Assembly (NCBI GenBank): GCA_013388735.1
Contig: JACAES010000128.1
Coordinates: 1-39,330, forward strand
Source of the DNA: Chloroflexota bacterium
GTDB taxonomy: Bacteria; Chloroflexota; Anaerolineae; Aggregatilineales; Phototrophicaceae
Reading direction: 5' to 3'
Length of the DNA: 39,330 nucleotides
Both the position numbers and the translations under genes were made by a program. Shown here piece after piece: positions 32,321-39,330 of this stretch. How positions within the stretch are numbered: the stretch's first letter is position 1; each line of letters begins with the position of its first letter. Below the pieces are notes generated by a model, which saw only the letters and a program-made list of their open reading frames with translations, did not search any database and had not been told where the DNA came from.

Positions 32321-33115
32321 TCAGCCGTTCGGACTGGTAAGAGCAGGCGCCGGTGTCGGGTCAAGCGGCAGCGGTCTGCCGATGGCGTCCGGGTGAACCA
32401 GGCCGAGCGCGCGCGTATAGGCCACAACGGCGAGACGCTGGTCGTCGGTCAGGTCATCCAGGAAGGCCGGCATACTGTCGCCCACACCTTCGGTGATGAT
32501 GGTGTACAGCGCCTTGTCGCTGAGGGTCATCATCTCCACCGGGTCGGTCAGGTCGCCCACCGGGCGGTTGATGTCCGCCGCTTTCGGCCCGTCGCCGCGC
32601 CCGCCCTGGCCGTGACAGTCGGCGCATTCGGCTTCCCAGACGGCGCGGCCTTCCGCCAGCCGTTCCGGCGTGTAATGCAGGGTATAGGTGAAGTAGGTGA
32701 CGGCCCAGCGTTCCGCTTCCGGCAGGGCGTCTTTCCAGGGCGGCATCAGTCGCTCGATTTTGCCGGCGGCGATAAAGGCAAACCGTTCCTGGGGCGTTTT
32801 GTCCCAGGATGTTTCCAGCGCCGCCAGCTTCGGCGGCGTGGGGGCGGCCCCGGCGCGCACCATCGGGCCGTCGGCCAGCCCGCGCTCGCCATGACAGGGT
32901 GTGCATTTGTCGGCGAACACCCGCGCGCCCAGCGCCATATCGGGCGCTTCCAGCGGGTAGCCGACATCCGGCACGGATGTGAAGCGCGGAGTGGGCATCA
33001 CCGGAATGGACGACTCATCCGGCTGGCCGCAGGCCGCCAGCATCAGCAGCAGGCCGGCCAGCGCCGTTCCCCACAGGCCGCGCGCCGCCGGCGGGTGACG
33101 AAATCGGGCCATCAT
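32321..33115 (-). CDS. Dihaem c-type cytochrome lipoprotein
   Basis: A 264-residue cytochrome with two haem-binding sites: CTPCH (residues 71-75) and CADCH (164-168), each in a small class I-type fold with Met ligand candidates (RLMPPW near 124 and SMPAFL near 223). The N-terminus ends in LMLAAC (Cys29), a lipoprotein signal, so it is tethered outside the membrane. It lies inside the ccm cluster, directly downstream of the ccmI-like gene with no gap (stop of the latter at 33116). The start may be at 33115 or 33112 (two Met). Likely an electron carrier matured by this ccm system; its partner is unknown. Confidence 0.9.
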   Translation of the reverse strand: MMARFRHPPAARGLWGTALAGLLLMLAACGQPDESSIPVMPTPRFTSVPDVGYPLEAPDMALGARVFADKCTPCHGERGLADGPMVRAGAAPTPPKLAALETSWDKTPQERFAFIAAGKIERLMPPWKDALPEAERWAVTYFTYTLHYTPERLAEGRAVWEAECADCHGQGGRGDGPKAADINRPVGDLTDPVEMMTLSDKALYTIITEGVGDSMPAFLDDLTDDQRLAVVAYTRALGLVHPDAIGRPLPLDPTPAPALTSPNG

Positions 33116-33508
33116 TCAGTGAGCGGCCCGGCGGTGGGCGGCGACCGCCCGTTCAATCACATCGTCAATGGCATGATCGAGCGACGCCTGATCGGCATCC
33201 GCCACAATCGGGCGGTTCTGGCCGAGTTCGTCCAGCGCCTTCAAAACCTGGATGCCGCGCTGCATCCATTCCTCGCGTTCGTCCTGGTGCGCTTCCGGCT
33301 GCATCTTGCCGGTGGAAAAATCTTCGTCCAGGTCGCGCAGGTTGGTCAGCACGCGCTCGTAATAAATCAGCAGGCGTTCGCGCTGCTTCTGGAGGACGGC
33401 CTCATCGGCGGCATAAACCGCCGGCGCGCGCCGCAGGAACGGCCAGGCGATTACGGCGACGGTCGCCAGCGCGATCACCAGCGAAAAAACAAGCCCTTCA
33501 ATGCTCAT
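33116..33508 (-). CDS. CcmI-like membrane protein (N-terminal part only)
   Basis: A 130-residue protein with one N-terminal membrane segment (about 5-24, GLVFSLVIALATVAVIAWPF) followed by a basic junction (LRRAP) and a helical, coiled-coil region (YYERVLTNLRDLDEDFSTGKMQPE...). This matches the first half of CcmI, which guides apocytochrome to CcmF/H; the TPR half of full CcmI (about 400 residues) is missing. Position between ccmG and the cytochrome supports this. No symbol is given because the match is limited to the N-terminal layout. Confidence 0.65.
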   Translation of the reverse strand: MSIEGLVFSLVIALATVAVIAWPFLRRAPAVYAADEAVLQKQRERLLIYYERVLTNLRDLDEDFSTGKMQPEAHQDEREEWMQRGIQVLKALDELGQNRPIVADADQASLDHAIDDVIERAVAAHRRAAH

Positions 33509-33513
33509 GGTTA

Positions 33514-34089
33514 TTAAGCCCCGGTGGCAAGCACCCGGTCAAGGATGGCGCTCAACTGCGCCTCGTTGACCTGCTGCATGATAAACTCGACGACTTCGCC
33601 CCGCTGGTTGACGATGAAAGTTTCCGGCACGCCCTGGATATTGTACATATCAGAAATTTTCGTGCCGAGATCGAGGCCGTTGGGATAGGTCTGGCTGTAC
33701 TGGGCGATGAACTCCCGCGCGCCGCGTTCGGTATCGGTATAGGCCACGCCCAGGAAGGTCACGCCCTGGTTTTGATAACGCTGCCAGACTCTTTCCAGCG
33801 CCGGCGCTTCGACGCGGCACGGGCCGCACCAGCTCGCCCAGAAGTTGATGACCACCACCTGCCCCTTCAGGTCGGCCAGCCGGTAGGTTTCGCCGTCCAG
33901 GGTGGTCAGGGTGAAGTCCGGCGCGGGGCCGGCGGTCGGCTGCGTCTGGTTGCGCTGGAGCAGGGCGATGCCAAAAACAACCGCCACCAGTACAATGCCG
34001 ACCAGCAGCACAACCGAACCCAGGCCGAGGCGAAAGCCGCGCTGTGGCGCAGGTTCGTCGGTTTCAAACGGTAGGTTCACGTCGGTCAT
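33514..34089 (-). CDS. ccmG: Thioredoxin-like protein CcmG/ResA-type
   Basis: A 191-residue membrane-anchored thiol-disulfide oxidoreductase. One membrane segment (about 22-45) is followed by a TlpA/ResA-like domain with the active site WCGPC (Cys88, Cys91) in INFWASWCGPCRVEAPAL and the cis-Pro segment GVPETFIVN. It reduces the apocytochrome CXXCH thiols (or CcmH) outside the membrane. It lies 5 bases before the ccmI-like gene. A 205-base repeat-containing gap separates it from the upstream dinB-like gene, so it may have a separate promoter, which I could not identify. Confidence 0.9.
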   Translation of the reverse strand: MTDVNLPFETDEPAPQRGFRLGLGSVVLLVGIVLVAVVFGIALLQRNQTQPTAGPAPDFTLTTLDGETYRLADLKGQVVVINFWASWCGPCRVEAPALERVWQRYQNQGVTFLGVAYTDTERGAREFIAQYSQTYPNGLDLGTKISDMYNIQGVPETFIVNQRGEVVEFIMQQVNEAQLSAILDRVLATGA

Positions 34090-34294
34090 GTTTCAGTCTC
34101 AATCCGCTAAATGAATACTGTCGAGACAGGGTTTAAACCTGCCCTGAAACTTTTACGTCTCACGCCCGGTTAACCTTCTCATCCCCAAACTCCCTTGCGC
34201 TCAGGAGAGCGGGGAGCAGCAGGTGTGGCTTTTCACCCCTCCCTGAATTCGCGGAGGGGACGGGGGTGGGGTCAACACGGTTTGCCACTATCCG
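34090..34294. repeat. Gap with two palindromes between the dinB-like gene and ccmG
   Basis: No gene. It holds the GTTTAAAC-centred palindrome CAGGGTTTAAACCTGCCCTG (34127-34146), related to the one at 37411, and CCCCTCC/GGAGGGG around CTGAATTCGC (34236-34259), a degenerate copy of the GAATTC-centred repeat. Confidence 0.65.
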
Positions 34295-34759
34295 CTACTC
34301 ACCTTCGGATTCCTGCTCCCACAACTGGCGGGTAAGCTGGATATGGCCGAGGTGCAGGGCCGTGTGTTCCAGCGCGTGCAGCAGCGCCCAACTGACGGTG
34401 AAGGTGCGCTCGTTGCGGGGCGAACGCCGCTCGGTATCCAGATCGGCCAGAGTCAGCCCGTCGAGCGCCTGCCGCGCGAAGTCGTCCGCCTGCGCCAACC
34501 GCTGTTTGAGGGCGGCCTCGTTCAGCCCTTTGGTGTGAAATTCCGCCTCGCGGTCGCGGCTTGAGGACATCTGCGCGGCCAGATCGCCAATCCAGTAACG
34601 CTCTGCGCCGGCGGTATGCGTGACCAGGACGGTGATCGAATTGGTATCCGGGGCCGGCGTCCAGTCCAGCGCCGCCGGCGTCAGGCCGCTGATGGCCCGC
34701 TCGATGTCGCGGTGCAGGGTGGTCAGGCGTTCCAGGTAATCGGCAAAAAAGGGGTGCAT
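34295..34759 (-). CDS. DinB-superfamily four-helix protein
   Basis: A 154-residue soluble protein of the DinB/YfiT-like metal-binding four-helix-bundle superfamily. The metal-binding His triad appears as His48 (VTHTAGAERYWIGDL) and two of the His in LLHALEHTALHLGHIQ (His132 and His136). Many members are thiol-dependent (mycothiol or bacillithiol) S-transferases; the activity here is unknown. It lies inside the ccm cluster, 3 bases after the ccmH stop, in place of any expected ccm gene. No clear ribosome binding site is present, so it is probably read through with ccmH. Confidence 0.85.
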   Translation of the reverse strand: MHPFFADYLERLTTLHRDIERAISGLTPAALDWTPAPDTNSITVLVTHTAGAERYWIGDLAAQMSSSRDREAEFHTKGLNEAALKQRLAQADDFARQALDGLTLADLDTERRSPRNERTFTVSWALLHALEHTALHLGHIQLTRQLWEQESEGE

Positions 34760-34762
34760 GGC

Positions 34763-35254
34763 TCATCGCCGTCCTTGCAGATCACGTTCCAGCCGCGCGC
34801 GGTAGTCGTCGTCGGAAGCCGGCGCGCCCGCCGGGGCGAGCGCCGCCCGCGTGCCGCGTCCGCGCCACCAGCGCAGCAGCCCGAACCCGGCCAGAATCAC
34901 CACCAGCGCGCCGATCAGCCAGGGCGTCACCAGCGACAACGCCCGCAGCGTGGGGTCCTGTGGTGTGCCGACCACGCGGTCGCCGTAGCGGCTGACGAAA
35001 TCGCTGATGATGGCGTCCTCGGTAAAACCCTGTTCAAGCTGGATGCGGATTTCATCGCGCCACTGGTCGCAGGCCGCCGTGCCGCATACGTCCAGCGGGA
35101 TATTCTCGCACACCGGGCAGTACATCTTTTTGGCGATGGCGTTCACGTCGTCCGCCGTCACCTCGCCGCCGTCCTGGGCGAGAGCCGGGACGGCCAGCGC
35201 CAGAAGCGCGAACAGAACCATCAGGATTGTGCGGGTATTTTTAAACCTGTTCAT
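34763..35254 (-). CDS. ccmH: CcmH-like apocytochrome thiol oxidoreductase
   Basis: A 163-residue protein with a cleavable signal sequence (about 1-26, MNRFKNTRTILMVLFALLALAVPALAQ), the CcmH active site YCPVC (Cys46, Cys49), a second Cys pair close by (Cys57, Cys61 in DVCGTAACDQW) and one C-terminal membrane segment (about 112-132). CcmH forms a mixed disulfide with apocytochrome c and works with CcmG and CcmF. I chose the ATG at 35254 because it overlaps the ccmF stop (ATGA) and starts a proper signal peptide. The extra Cys pair is not in E. coli CcmH. Confidence 0.88.
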   Translation of the reverse strand: MNRFKNTRTILMVLFALLALAVPALAQDGGEVTADDVNAIAKKMYCPVCENIPLDVCGTAACDQWRDEIRIQLEQGFTEDAIISDFVSRYGDRVVGTPQDPTLRALSLVTPWLIGALVVILAGFGLLRWWRGRGTRAALAPAGAPASDDDYRARLERDLQGRR

Positions 35255-37329
35255 GCTTTCGCCCTCGCGCGCCCATTGACCACCACAGCAGCCTGGCGCA
35301 GCTGCGCCGGCACGGTTTCGGTCGGCCAGGTGCCGATCAGCGTGCCGAGGATGAGGATGACCCCACCCCACCAGACCAGGTTAATCAACGGGTTGATATA
35401 CACTTTAAAGGTCGCGCTCTGGGCGCTGGTTTCTTCCCAGCCGACCAGCAGCACGTAATAATCGGCTTCCAGGGTGCTGTACGATCCGGCGATGGTCATG
35501 GGCATAGTCGGGTAAATGTCCTGGCGCGGACGCAGGCGGGCGAGTTCCTGCCCGCCCCGGCTGACCGTCACATCGGCGATCTGCATCCGGCGGCCATCTT
35601 CGGCAATCGCGTCGGTGAAGCCATCGTAGCGCAGGCTGTAGCCGCCGAAGTCCAGCGTTTCGCCAACCGTGAGGGTGCGCTGCGTTTGCTGCTGGAACAG
35701 CGTGCTGCCGATGACGCCGATGCCGATGATCGTAATGCCCAGGTGGACGACGTAGCCGCCATAGCGGCGGCGGTTGCGGGCGAACAGCGCCACCACCGCG
35801 CGCGGCCAGCTTTCGCCCAGGCTCTTGCGGCGCGCGGTTGCGCCCCGGTAGGTTTCGTACAGCGCCACAAACCCGGCCAGGCTGACGATGCCGTAACCGA
35901 ACAGCGCGCCGGGGTCGGTGGTGTGCTGTGTGATGACTAGCGCCACCAGCAAAACCGCCGTCAGCGCCAGCGGCACGATCAGCGACCGGCCCAACCGCCG
36001 CAGCGAAGTCGCGCCCCAGGCCGACAGCGGCGCGATGCCCATCAGGATGTACAGCGCCACGAACAGCGGCGGCGTCACGCGCAGGAAGTAGTCCGTCCCC
36101 AGGGTGATGTTTTCGTTCATGAACAGTTCCGACACAACCGGCGCGCCGAAACTGCCCCAGAAGATGGCAATGAACAGCAGTACAAAAACCACGTTGTTCA
36201 GCACGAACAGCGACTCGCGGCTGAGGATGTTGACGAAACGATGATCGTCCTTCAGTTCGCCGCGATTCCAGCGCCACACAATCAACCCGGCGGAGATGAG
36301 GCTGATGATCGTCCAGAAGAAAAACATCGGGAAGCCGATTTCGCTGCGGGCGAACGAATGCACGCTGTCAATCAGGCCGCTGCGGGTGGCGAAGGTGCCG
36401 AAGATGACGGCGCTGAAGGTGCCGATGACCAGGAACATATTCCAGACCTTCAGCATCCCGCGCTTTTCCTGGATCATGACGCTGTGCAGGAAGGCGGTAC
36501 CGATCAGCCAGGGCAGGAAGGCGGCGTTTTCAACCGGGTCCCAGCCCCAGTAGCCGCCCCAGCCCAGCACGTCGTAAGCCCAGCGCCCGCCCAGCAGCAG
36601 CCCCCGGCTGAGGAACAGCCAGGCCACCAGCGTCCAGCGGCGGGTAGCTTTAATCCAATTGGTGGACAGGTCGCCGGAGGCCAGCGCCGCCATCGCAAAA
36701 GCGAACGGGATGACAAAACCGACGAAACCCAGGTACAGCATGGGCGGGTGGATAATCATGCCGAAGTGCCGCAGCAGCGGGTTAAGCCCGTTAGCCGTTT
36801 CGGCCAGCCGGTCTGCCGCGGGCGCCGCCGCCCCCGCCGGGATGAGCGCGGTCGAGACGGCCTCGCTGCCGACCAGCCACCAGCGTTCAAACGGGTTTTC
36901 GAAAAACAGCACCAGCCCGATGAAAAAGGCCAGCGTCGCCATTGTATAGGCGATGACATAGGGCATCAGCCGGCGGTGCGTGCGCCAGTTGATGAGCAGC
37001 GCCGCCGACGCGAACAGGCTCATCAACAGCGACCAGAATAAAATCGAGCCTTTTTGCGATCCCCACAAAGCGGTGAAGCGGTAAAAAGGCGGCGTGGCCG
37101 GGTCGCTGACCGACCAGACATAGCTCAACTGATACTGTTCGGTCATCAGGGCGGCCACCAGCGCGCCGGTAGCGACCAGCAGCAGCACGCTGGTGAGCAG
37201 AGCCGCGTTGCGGGCGCTGACGATCAGGCGCTCGGCATGGCGGCGTCCGCCGATGATGGCGATTACAATCGCATAGAGCGCCATGACGAAGGCAAGAAAC
37301 GTGGATACAAGACCAATTTCAGCTAACAT
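35251..37329 (-). CDS. ccmF: Haem lyase subunit CcmF
   Basis: A 692-residue membrane protein with about fifteen predicted segments. The WWD haem-handling domain reads GGYWGWDPVENAAFLPWL, preceded by the GSEGSILFW-like block (GSQKGSILFW) typical of CcmF/CycK. The large C-terminal outer domain is present (about 545-660). CcmF/CcmH attach haem to the CXXCH thiols. Length is at the upper end of the family (about 640-690). The ATG at 37329 lacks a strong ribosome binding site. It precedes ccmH by overlap (ATGA). Confidence 0.94.
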   Translation of the reverse strand: MLAEIGLVSTFLAFVMALYAIVIAIIGGRRHAERLIVSARNAALLTSVLLLVATGALVAALMTEQYQLSYVWSVSDPATPPFYRFTALWGSQKGSILFWSLLMSLFASAALLINWRTHRRLMPYVIAYTMATLAFFIGLVLFFENPFERWWLVGSEAVSTALIPAGAAAPAADRLAETANGLNPLLRHFGMIIHPPMLYLGFVGFVIPFAFAMAALASGDLSTNWIKATRRWTLVAWLFLSRGLLLGGRWAYDVLGWGGYWGWDPVENAAFLPWLIGTAFLHSVMIQEKRGMLKVWNMFLVIGTFSAVIFGTFATRSGLIDSVHSFARSEIGFPMFFFWTIISLISAGLIVWRWNRGELKDDHRFVNILSRESLFVLNNVVFVLLFIAIFWGSFGAPVVSELFMNENITLGTDYFLRVTPPLFVALYILMGIAPLSAWGATSLRRLGRSLIVPLALTAVLLVALVITQHTTDPGALFGYGIVSLAGFVALYETYRGATARRKSLGESWPRAVVALFARNRRRYGGYVVHLGITIIGIGVIGSTLFQQQTQRTLTVGETLDFGGYSLRYDGFTDAIAEDGRRMQIADVTVSRGGQELARLRPRQDIYPTMPMTIAGSYSTLEADYYVLLVGWEETSAQSATFKVYINPLINLVWWGGVILILGTLIGTWPTETVPAQLRQAAVVVNGRARAKA

Positions 37330-37410
37330 TATAGGCTCGGTTTCTGCTCAAGGATGCTTGTCGGGTTTTGTTCACGTGGGACGAAGTATACAAATAGCCG
37401 TATGGCTGTA

Positions 37411-37433
37411 GGGGCGGGTTTTAAACCCGCCCC
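37411..37433. repeat. Perfect 11-bp palindrome between ccmE and ccmF
   Basis: GGGGCGGGTTT-T-AAACCCGCCCC, 16 bases past the ccmE stop. It may act as an attenuating hairpin between ccmE and ccmF, or be a dispersed repeat; a related GTTTAAAC palindrome is at 34127. Confidence 0.75.
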
Positions 37434-37448
37434 CGGATGCGTCAAAAG

Positions 37449-37976
37449 TTACGCGCTCGGTTCGGCGATGGCCTTGCCGGGTTCGGCTTCTTCAAAGCGG
37501 GTCGGGCATTTGAGCAGCAGCTCGGTGGCGTAAAACACGCCGTCCGCGCCCAGTTTGCCGGTCAGGATGGCCTGCGCTTCCTGCTGAAGCAGATCAGGTT
37601 TGGGCTGGTCTACGATGTGAACCGGCAGGCGGGTCGCGTTTGGATCGTTGGCCGCCTCGTACAGCGTCAGCGCCAGGTTTTCGTATTCGGTCGGGATATG
37701 GGCAATGGTGAAATCCATGACCAGGTTCTGAGTATCGTACCGGATGGTATCGCCGATGACCGAGCCGGAGATGCGCACGGTTTTACCGATGTATTCGGGG
37801 TTGCCGACCAGTTCATCTACGGTGATGAAATAGCGCGCTCCGGCGCTGGTGCCGGAGATGATGAGGTAAGCGACGGCGACCAGAATCAGCAGCCCGCCGA
37901 TGAGGAACTTAAGTCGTCCACCGCCGGCGGCTTTCGCAGTGGGGGCTGCCGATTTTTCCCAGGTTGCTTCTGCCAT
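37449..37976 (-). CDS. ccmE: Haem chaperone CcmE, Cys-type
   Basis: A 175-residue haem chaperone with one membrane segment (about 23-42) and an OB-fold outer domain. The family pattern RYFITVDELVGNPEYIGKTVRISGSVIGDTI is clear. At the haem-attachment site, where E. coli has HXXXY, this protein reads LLLKCPTRFEE: Cys157 replaces His and Phe161 replaces the Tyr. Cys-type (CXXXY) CcmE is known from archaea and sulfate reducers. GGGAG precedes the ATG by about 9 bases. It starts the cluster from its own promoter and is separated from ccmF by a palindrome. Confidence 0.92.
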   Translation of the reverse strand: MAEATWEKSAAPTAKAAGGGRLKFLIGGLLILVAVAYLIISGTSAGARYFITVDELVGNPEYIGKTVRISGSVIGDTIRYDTQNLVMDFTIAHIPTEYENLALTLYEAANDPNATRLPVHIVDQPKPDLLQQEAQAILTGKLGADGVFYATELLLKCPTRFEEAEPGKAIAEPSA

Positions 37977-38018
37977 GTTTCTACTCCCATGCCGTACTTA
38001 TACCAGGAAGACCCTAAC

Positions 38019-38048
38019 ATTATAACCAATTATGCAAAAACCTGTCAT
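38019..38048 (-). promoter_or_regulatory. Promoter of the ccm cluster, upstream of ccmE
   Basis: Minus strand ATGACA (38043-38048; 5 of 6), 18-base spacer, perfect TATAAT (38019-38024), 43 bases before the ccmE ATG. This is one of the best promoters in the window. Confidence 0.65.
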
Positions 38049-38112
38049 TGACGCAGATCAAAGATGACGTTGGACACCGGCAAATTGTACAAAATGCTCC
38101 CGCGCCGGACAA

Positions 38113-38125
38113 GCGCCAGCGGCGC
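38113..38125 (-). terminator. Small hairpin after the small membrane protein gene
   Basis: GCGCC-GCT-GGCGC on the minus strand followed by TTGTCC, 22 bases past the stop at 38147. A weak terminator candidate. Confidence 0.3.
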
Positions 38126-38146
38126 GGCGAAGATGAGAATCCGCCG

Positions 38147-38386
38147 TTACGGTTCGTCCGGGGTTTCGCGGTAGTTTTCGCGGGCGATGATGAAAAAGCC
38201 CACCGCCGAAATCGCTAGCAGGCCGGTTAGCAGCACCAGACTGGGCAGGCCGGGGATGGCTTCGACGGTTTCGGTCGTTTCGAGGACGGGTTCGGCGGTT
38301 TCCTCCTGGGCAAAAACCGGCAGCGTCAGCGTCAGGCACAGGATAATCAGGACGATAACTTTGAGCAGTTTAGGCAAGGTATTCAC
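38147..38386 (-). CDS. Small signal-peptide and single-TM protein
   Basis: A 79-residue protein. A signal sequence (about 1-26, ending LPVFAQ) is followed by a short Glu/Thr-rich outer segment and one membrane helix (about 48-68, LPSLVLLTGLLAISAVGFFII) with a short charged tail. I chose the GTG at 38386 because GGAGG (38396-38400) lies 9 bases before it; the open frame upstream is low-complexity Arg/Ala and non-genic. It lies between the monohaem cytochrome and ccmE, all on the minus strand; a small membrane partner of the cytochrome is possible but unsupported. Confidence 0.65.
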   Translation of the reverse strand: MNTLPKLLKVIVLIILCLTLTLPVFAQEETAEPVLETTETVEAIPGLPSLVLLTGLLAISAVGFFIIARENYRETPDEP

Positions 38387-38465
38387 CGGCTTTAACCTCC
38401 TTGCAGCCAGCACCGAATCTCCAATTGCGCGTGTATTGTAGCGTGCGCGCGCGCGCCGCGCACTA

Positions 38466-39101
38466 TTACGGCGACGGCGCATCCTGGCTTTCCAGGAAAA
38501 TCAGCAGATCGGCCAGGTCTTGCAGCGTCAGCCGGTCGCCGAAGTTGTTGGGCATGACGTTGTTGTAACCGGGCGTGACGTAGTGGCCGGGTTGAATGAT
38601 GCTCTCGACCAGATACTGTGTGACCGTGTAACCCTCCAGCGCGGGGTCGGCCAGGCGCGTTTCTTCAACGCGGGTGAGCGTGCCGTCCAGCGCCGGAGCA
38701 GCCTCACCCGCCTGCGCGACGTGGCAGCCGTAACAGGCCAGCGTATCGCTGTTATACAAAAGCTGGCCGTTGAGCGGGTCGCCGCTCACTTCATCGAGCA
38801 GCGTCAGGATGCGCGGTACGTCCGCGCCGACAAAGCGGGTGGCGATGTCCGGCGGGATGTAACCGCATTCCAGCGCCAATTCCTGATAGGCTGCGCCCAC
38901 CAGGAACAGCCGTTCCAGCGCGGCCTGGCTGTCGCTCTCGACCGCTTGCGGGAAAACATCGAGCGAGGCCGTCAGTTCGGCCCGCCGCCGCGCCAGATAG
39001 GCGGGATCGCAGGCCGGGGGCGTGCTTTCGGGCTGCGCCAGCAGCCAGCCCGCGCCGGCCAGCATGGCCGCCAGGGCGATTATTATTATTTTGATCGGCA
39101 T
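38466..39101 (-). CDS. Monohaem c-type cytochrome
   Basis: A 211-residue cytochrome c with an N-terminal hydrophobic segment (about 3-22), which may be a signal peptide or an uncleaved anchor. One haem site CYGCH (residues 123-127) lies in the C-terminal half with a Met-ligand candidate in NVMPNNFGDRL, an ordinary class I arrangement. The N-terminal half (about 30-105) carries extra helices and Cys31 and Cys79, which could form a disulfide. GGAAGAAG precedes the ATG by 3-5 bases. It is the first in a run of minus-strand genes leading into the ccm cluster. Confidence 0.87.
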   Translation of the reverse strand: MPIKIIIIALAAMLAGAGWLLAQPESTPPACDPAYLARRRAELTASLDVFPQAVESDSQAALERLFLVGAAYQELALECGYIPPDIATRFVGADVPRILTLLDEVSGDPLNGQLLYNSDTLACYGCHVAQAGEAAPALDGTLTRVEETRLADPALEGYTVTQYLVESIIQPGHYVTPGYNNVMPNNFGDRLTLQDLADLLIFLESQDAPSP

Positions 39102-39330
39102 ACGCTTCTTCCGTCCGGGTTAATCCCGGTGAGGTTTCATTGTAGCGACCGGCCATCCTTCGGGACAAGGGTGGGCAGCGGGGTTATCAGGCCGCGCCGC
39201 CCCTTTCCTGCCGTTCATAAGATTTGGCGCAGGAAACCACCAGCTTTAGCGGGTGGATGAATGCGCTCTTGCTCCTTTCGTGGCATAATGGTCTTGGGTG
39301 AAGACACTCCCTCACGGGAGCAACGGTTAC
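39102..39330. other. Window end, no gene
   Basis: No coding region is visible. A CATAAT box with GTGG upstream lies near 39284-39289 on the plus strand, but no -35 fits; it may be the promoter of a gene beyond the window. Confidence 0.4.

Noticed and set aside
34299..34766. Open frame of 155 codons overlapping the dinB-like gene in another frame.
   Set aside because: Arg/Ala/Pro-rich with no family features; the other frame has the DinB His motif and a start placed 3 bases after ccmH.
35255..35371. Upstream extension of ccmH by 39 codons.
   Set aside because: It would lie inside the ccmF gene and hide the signal peptide; the ATGA overlap at 35251-35254 gives a normal CcmH.
1..39330. tRNA, rRNA or CRISPR arrays.
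   Set aside because: No tRNA-like cloverleaf ends, rRNA-like conserved stretch or regularly spaced direct repeats of 25-40 bases were seen. The heptameric arrays are too short and lack spacers.

Overview
This window is a GC-rich (about 60% by eye) piece of a bacterial chromosome, densely coded, with short gaps full of small GC-rich palindromes. Several features fit Chloroflexota (an Anaerolineae-like lineage): SARP/BTAD-type regulators, multi-GAF histidine kinases, NBR1-type Ig domains joined to a C39-like peptidase, lipoproteins with Thr/Pro-rich linkers, and a System I cytochrome c maturation (ccm) cluster with a Cys-type CcmE. This assignment rests on gene style only; no rRNA or other marker gene is present.

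Layout. 1-4.4 kb: an ABC-F ATPase (minus strand), divergent from an ABC exporter ATPase/permease pair. 4.5-5.9 kb: a small single-gene unit with a clear promoter and terminator, then a membrane-anchored YceI-domain protein. 5.9-6.3 kb: a gene-free stretch rich in palindromes. 6.3-9.9 kb (minus): HtrA-like lipoprotein protease, 3-hydroxyisobutyrate-dehydrogenase-like reductase, and an Ig/C39 protein. 10.2-13 kb: a SARP-like regulator with a lost P-loop, divergent from an O-antigen-ligase-like membrane protein. 13-18.8 kb: two large sensor histidine kinases in tandem with no response regulator nearby. 19.1-24.3 kb: a DrrAB-like exporter ATPase, two ABC-2 permeases and a membrane-anchored protein with a gluzincin-type HEXXH...NE zinc site; the latter is the best candidate for an undescribed system. 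24.3-26.2 kb: OsmC-family protein and an M20 peptidase. 26.2-27.8 kb: a compact, visibly AT-richer restriction-modification pair (PmeII-like nuclease and beta-class methyltransferase). 27.9-29.7 kb: TPR lipoprotein and a GNAT acetyltransferase.

29.7-38 kb (minus strand) is a ccm locus read in the order ccmE, ccmF, ccmH, dinB-like gene, ccmG, ccmI-like gene, dihaem cytochrome c lipoprotein, ccmA, ccmB, ccmC, ccmD. A good sigma70-type promoter lies ahead of ccmE and a weaker one ahead of ccmC. CcmA/B/C/D export and load haem onto CcmE (through Cys rather than His here); CcmF/H/G/I reduce apocytochrome thiols and ligate haem. The clients are visible: a dihaem cytochrome c inside the cluster and a monohaem cytochrome c upstream (38.5-39.1 kb), next to a small signal-peptide/TM protein. 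The 51-residue ccmD is easily missed.

Two kinds of small repeat recur between genes: heptameric tandem repeats (5904-5931 and 32284-32311, the second running into the ccmA coding start), and palindromes, often with a GAA/TTC or GAATTC centre. No tRNA, rRNA, CRISPR array, transposase or prophage gene was seen.
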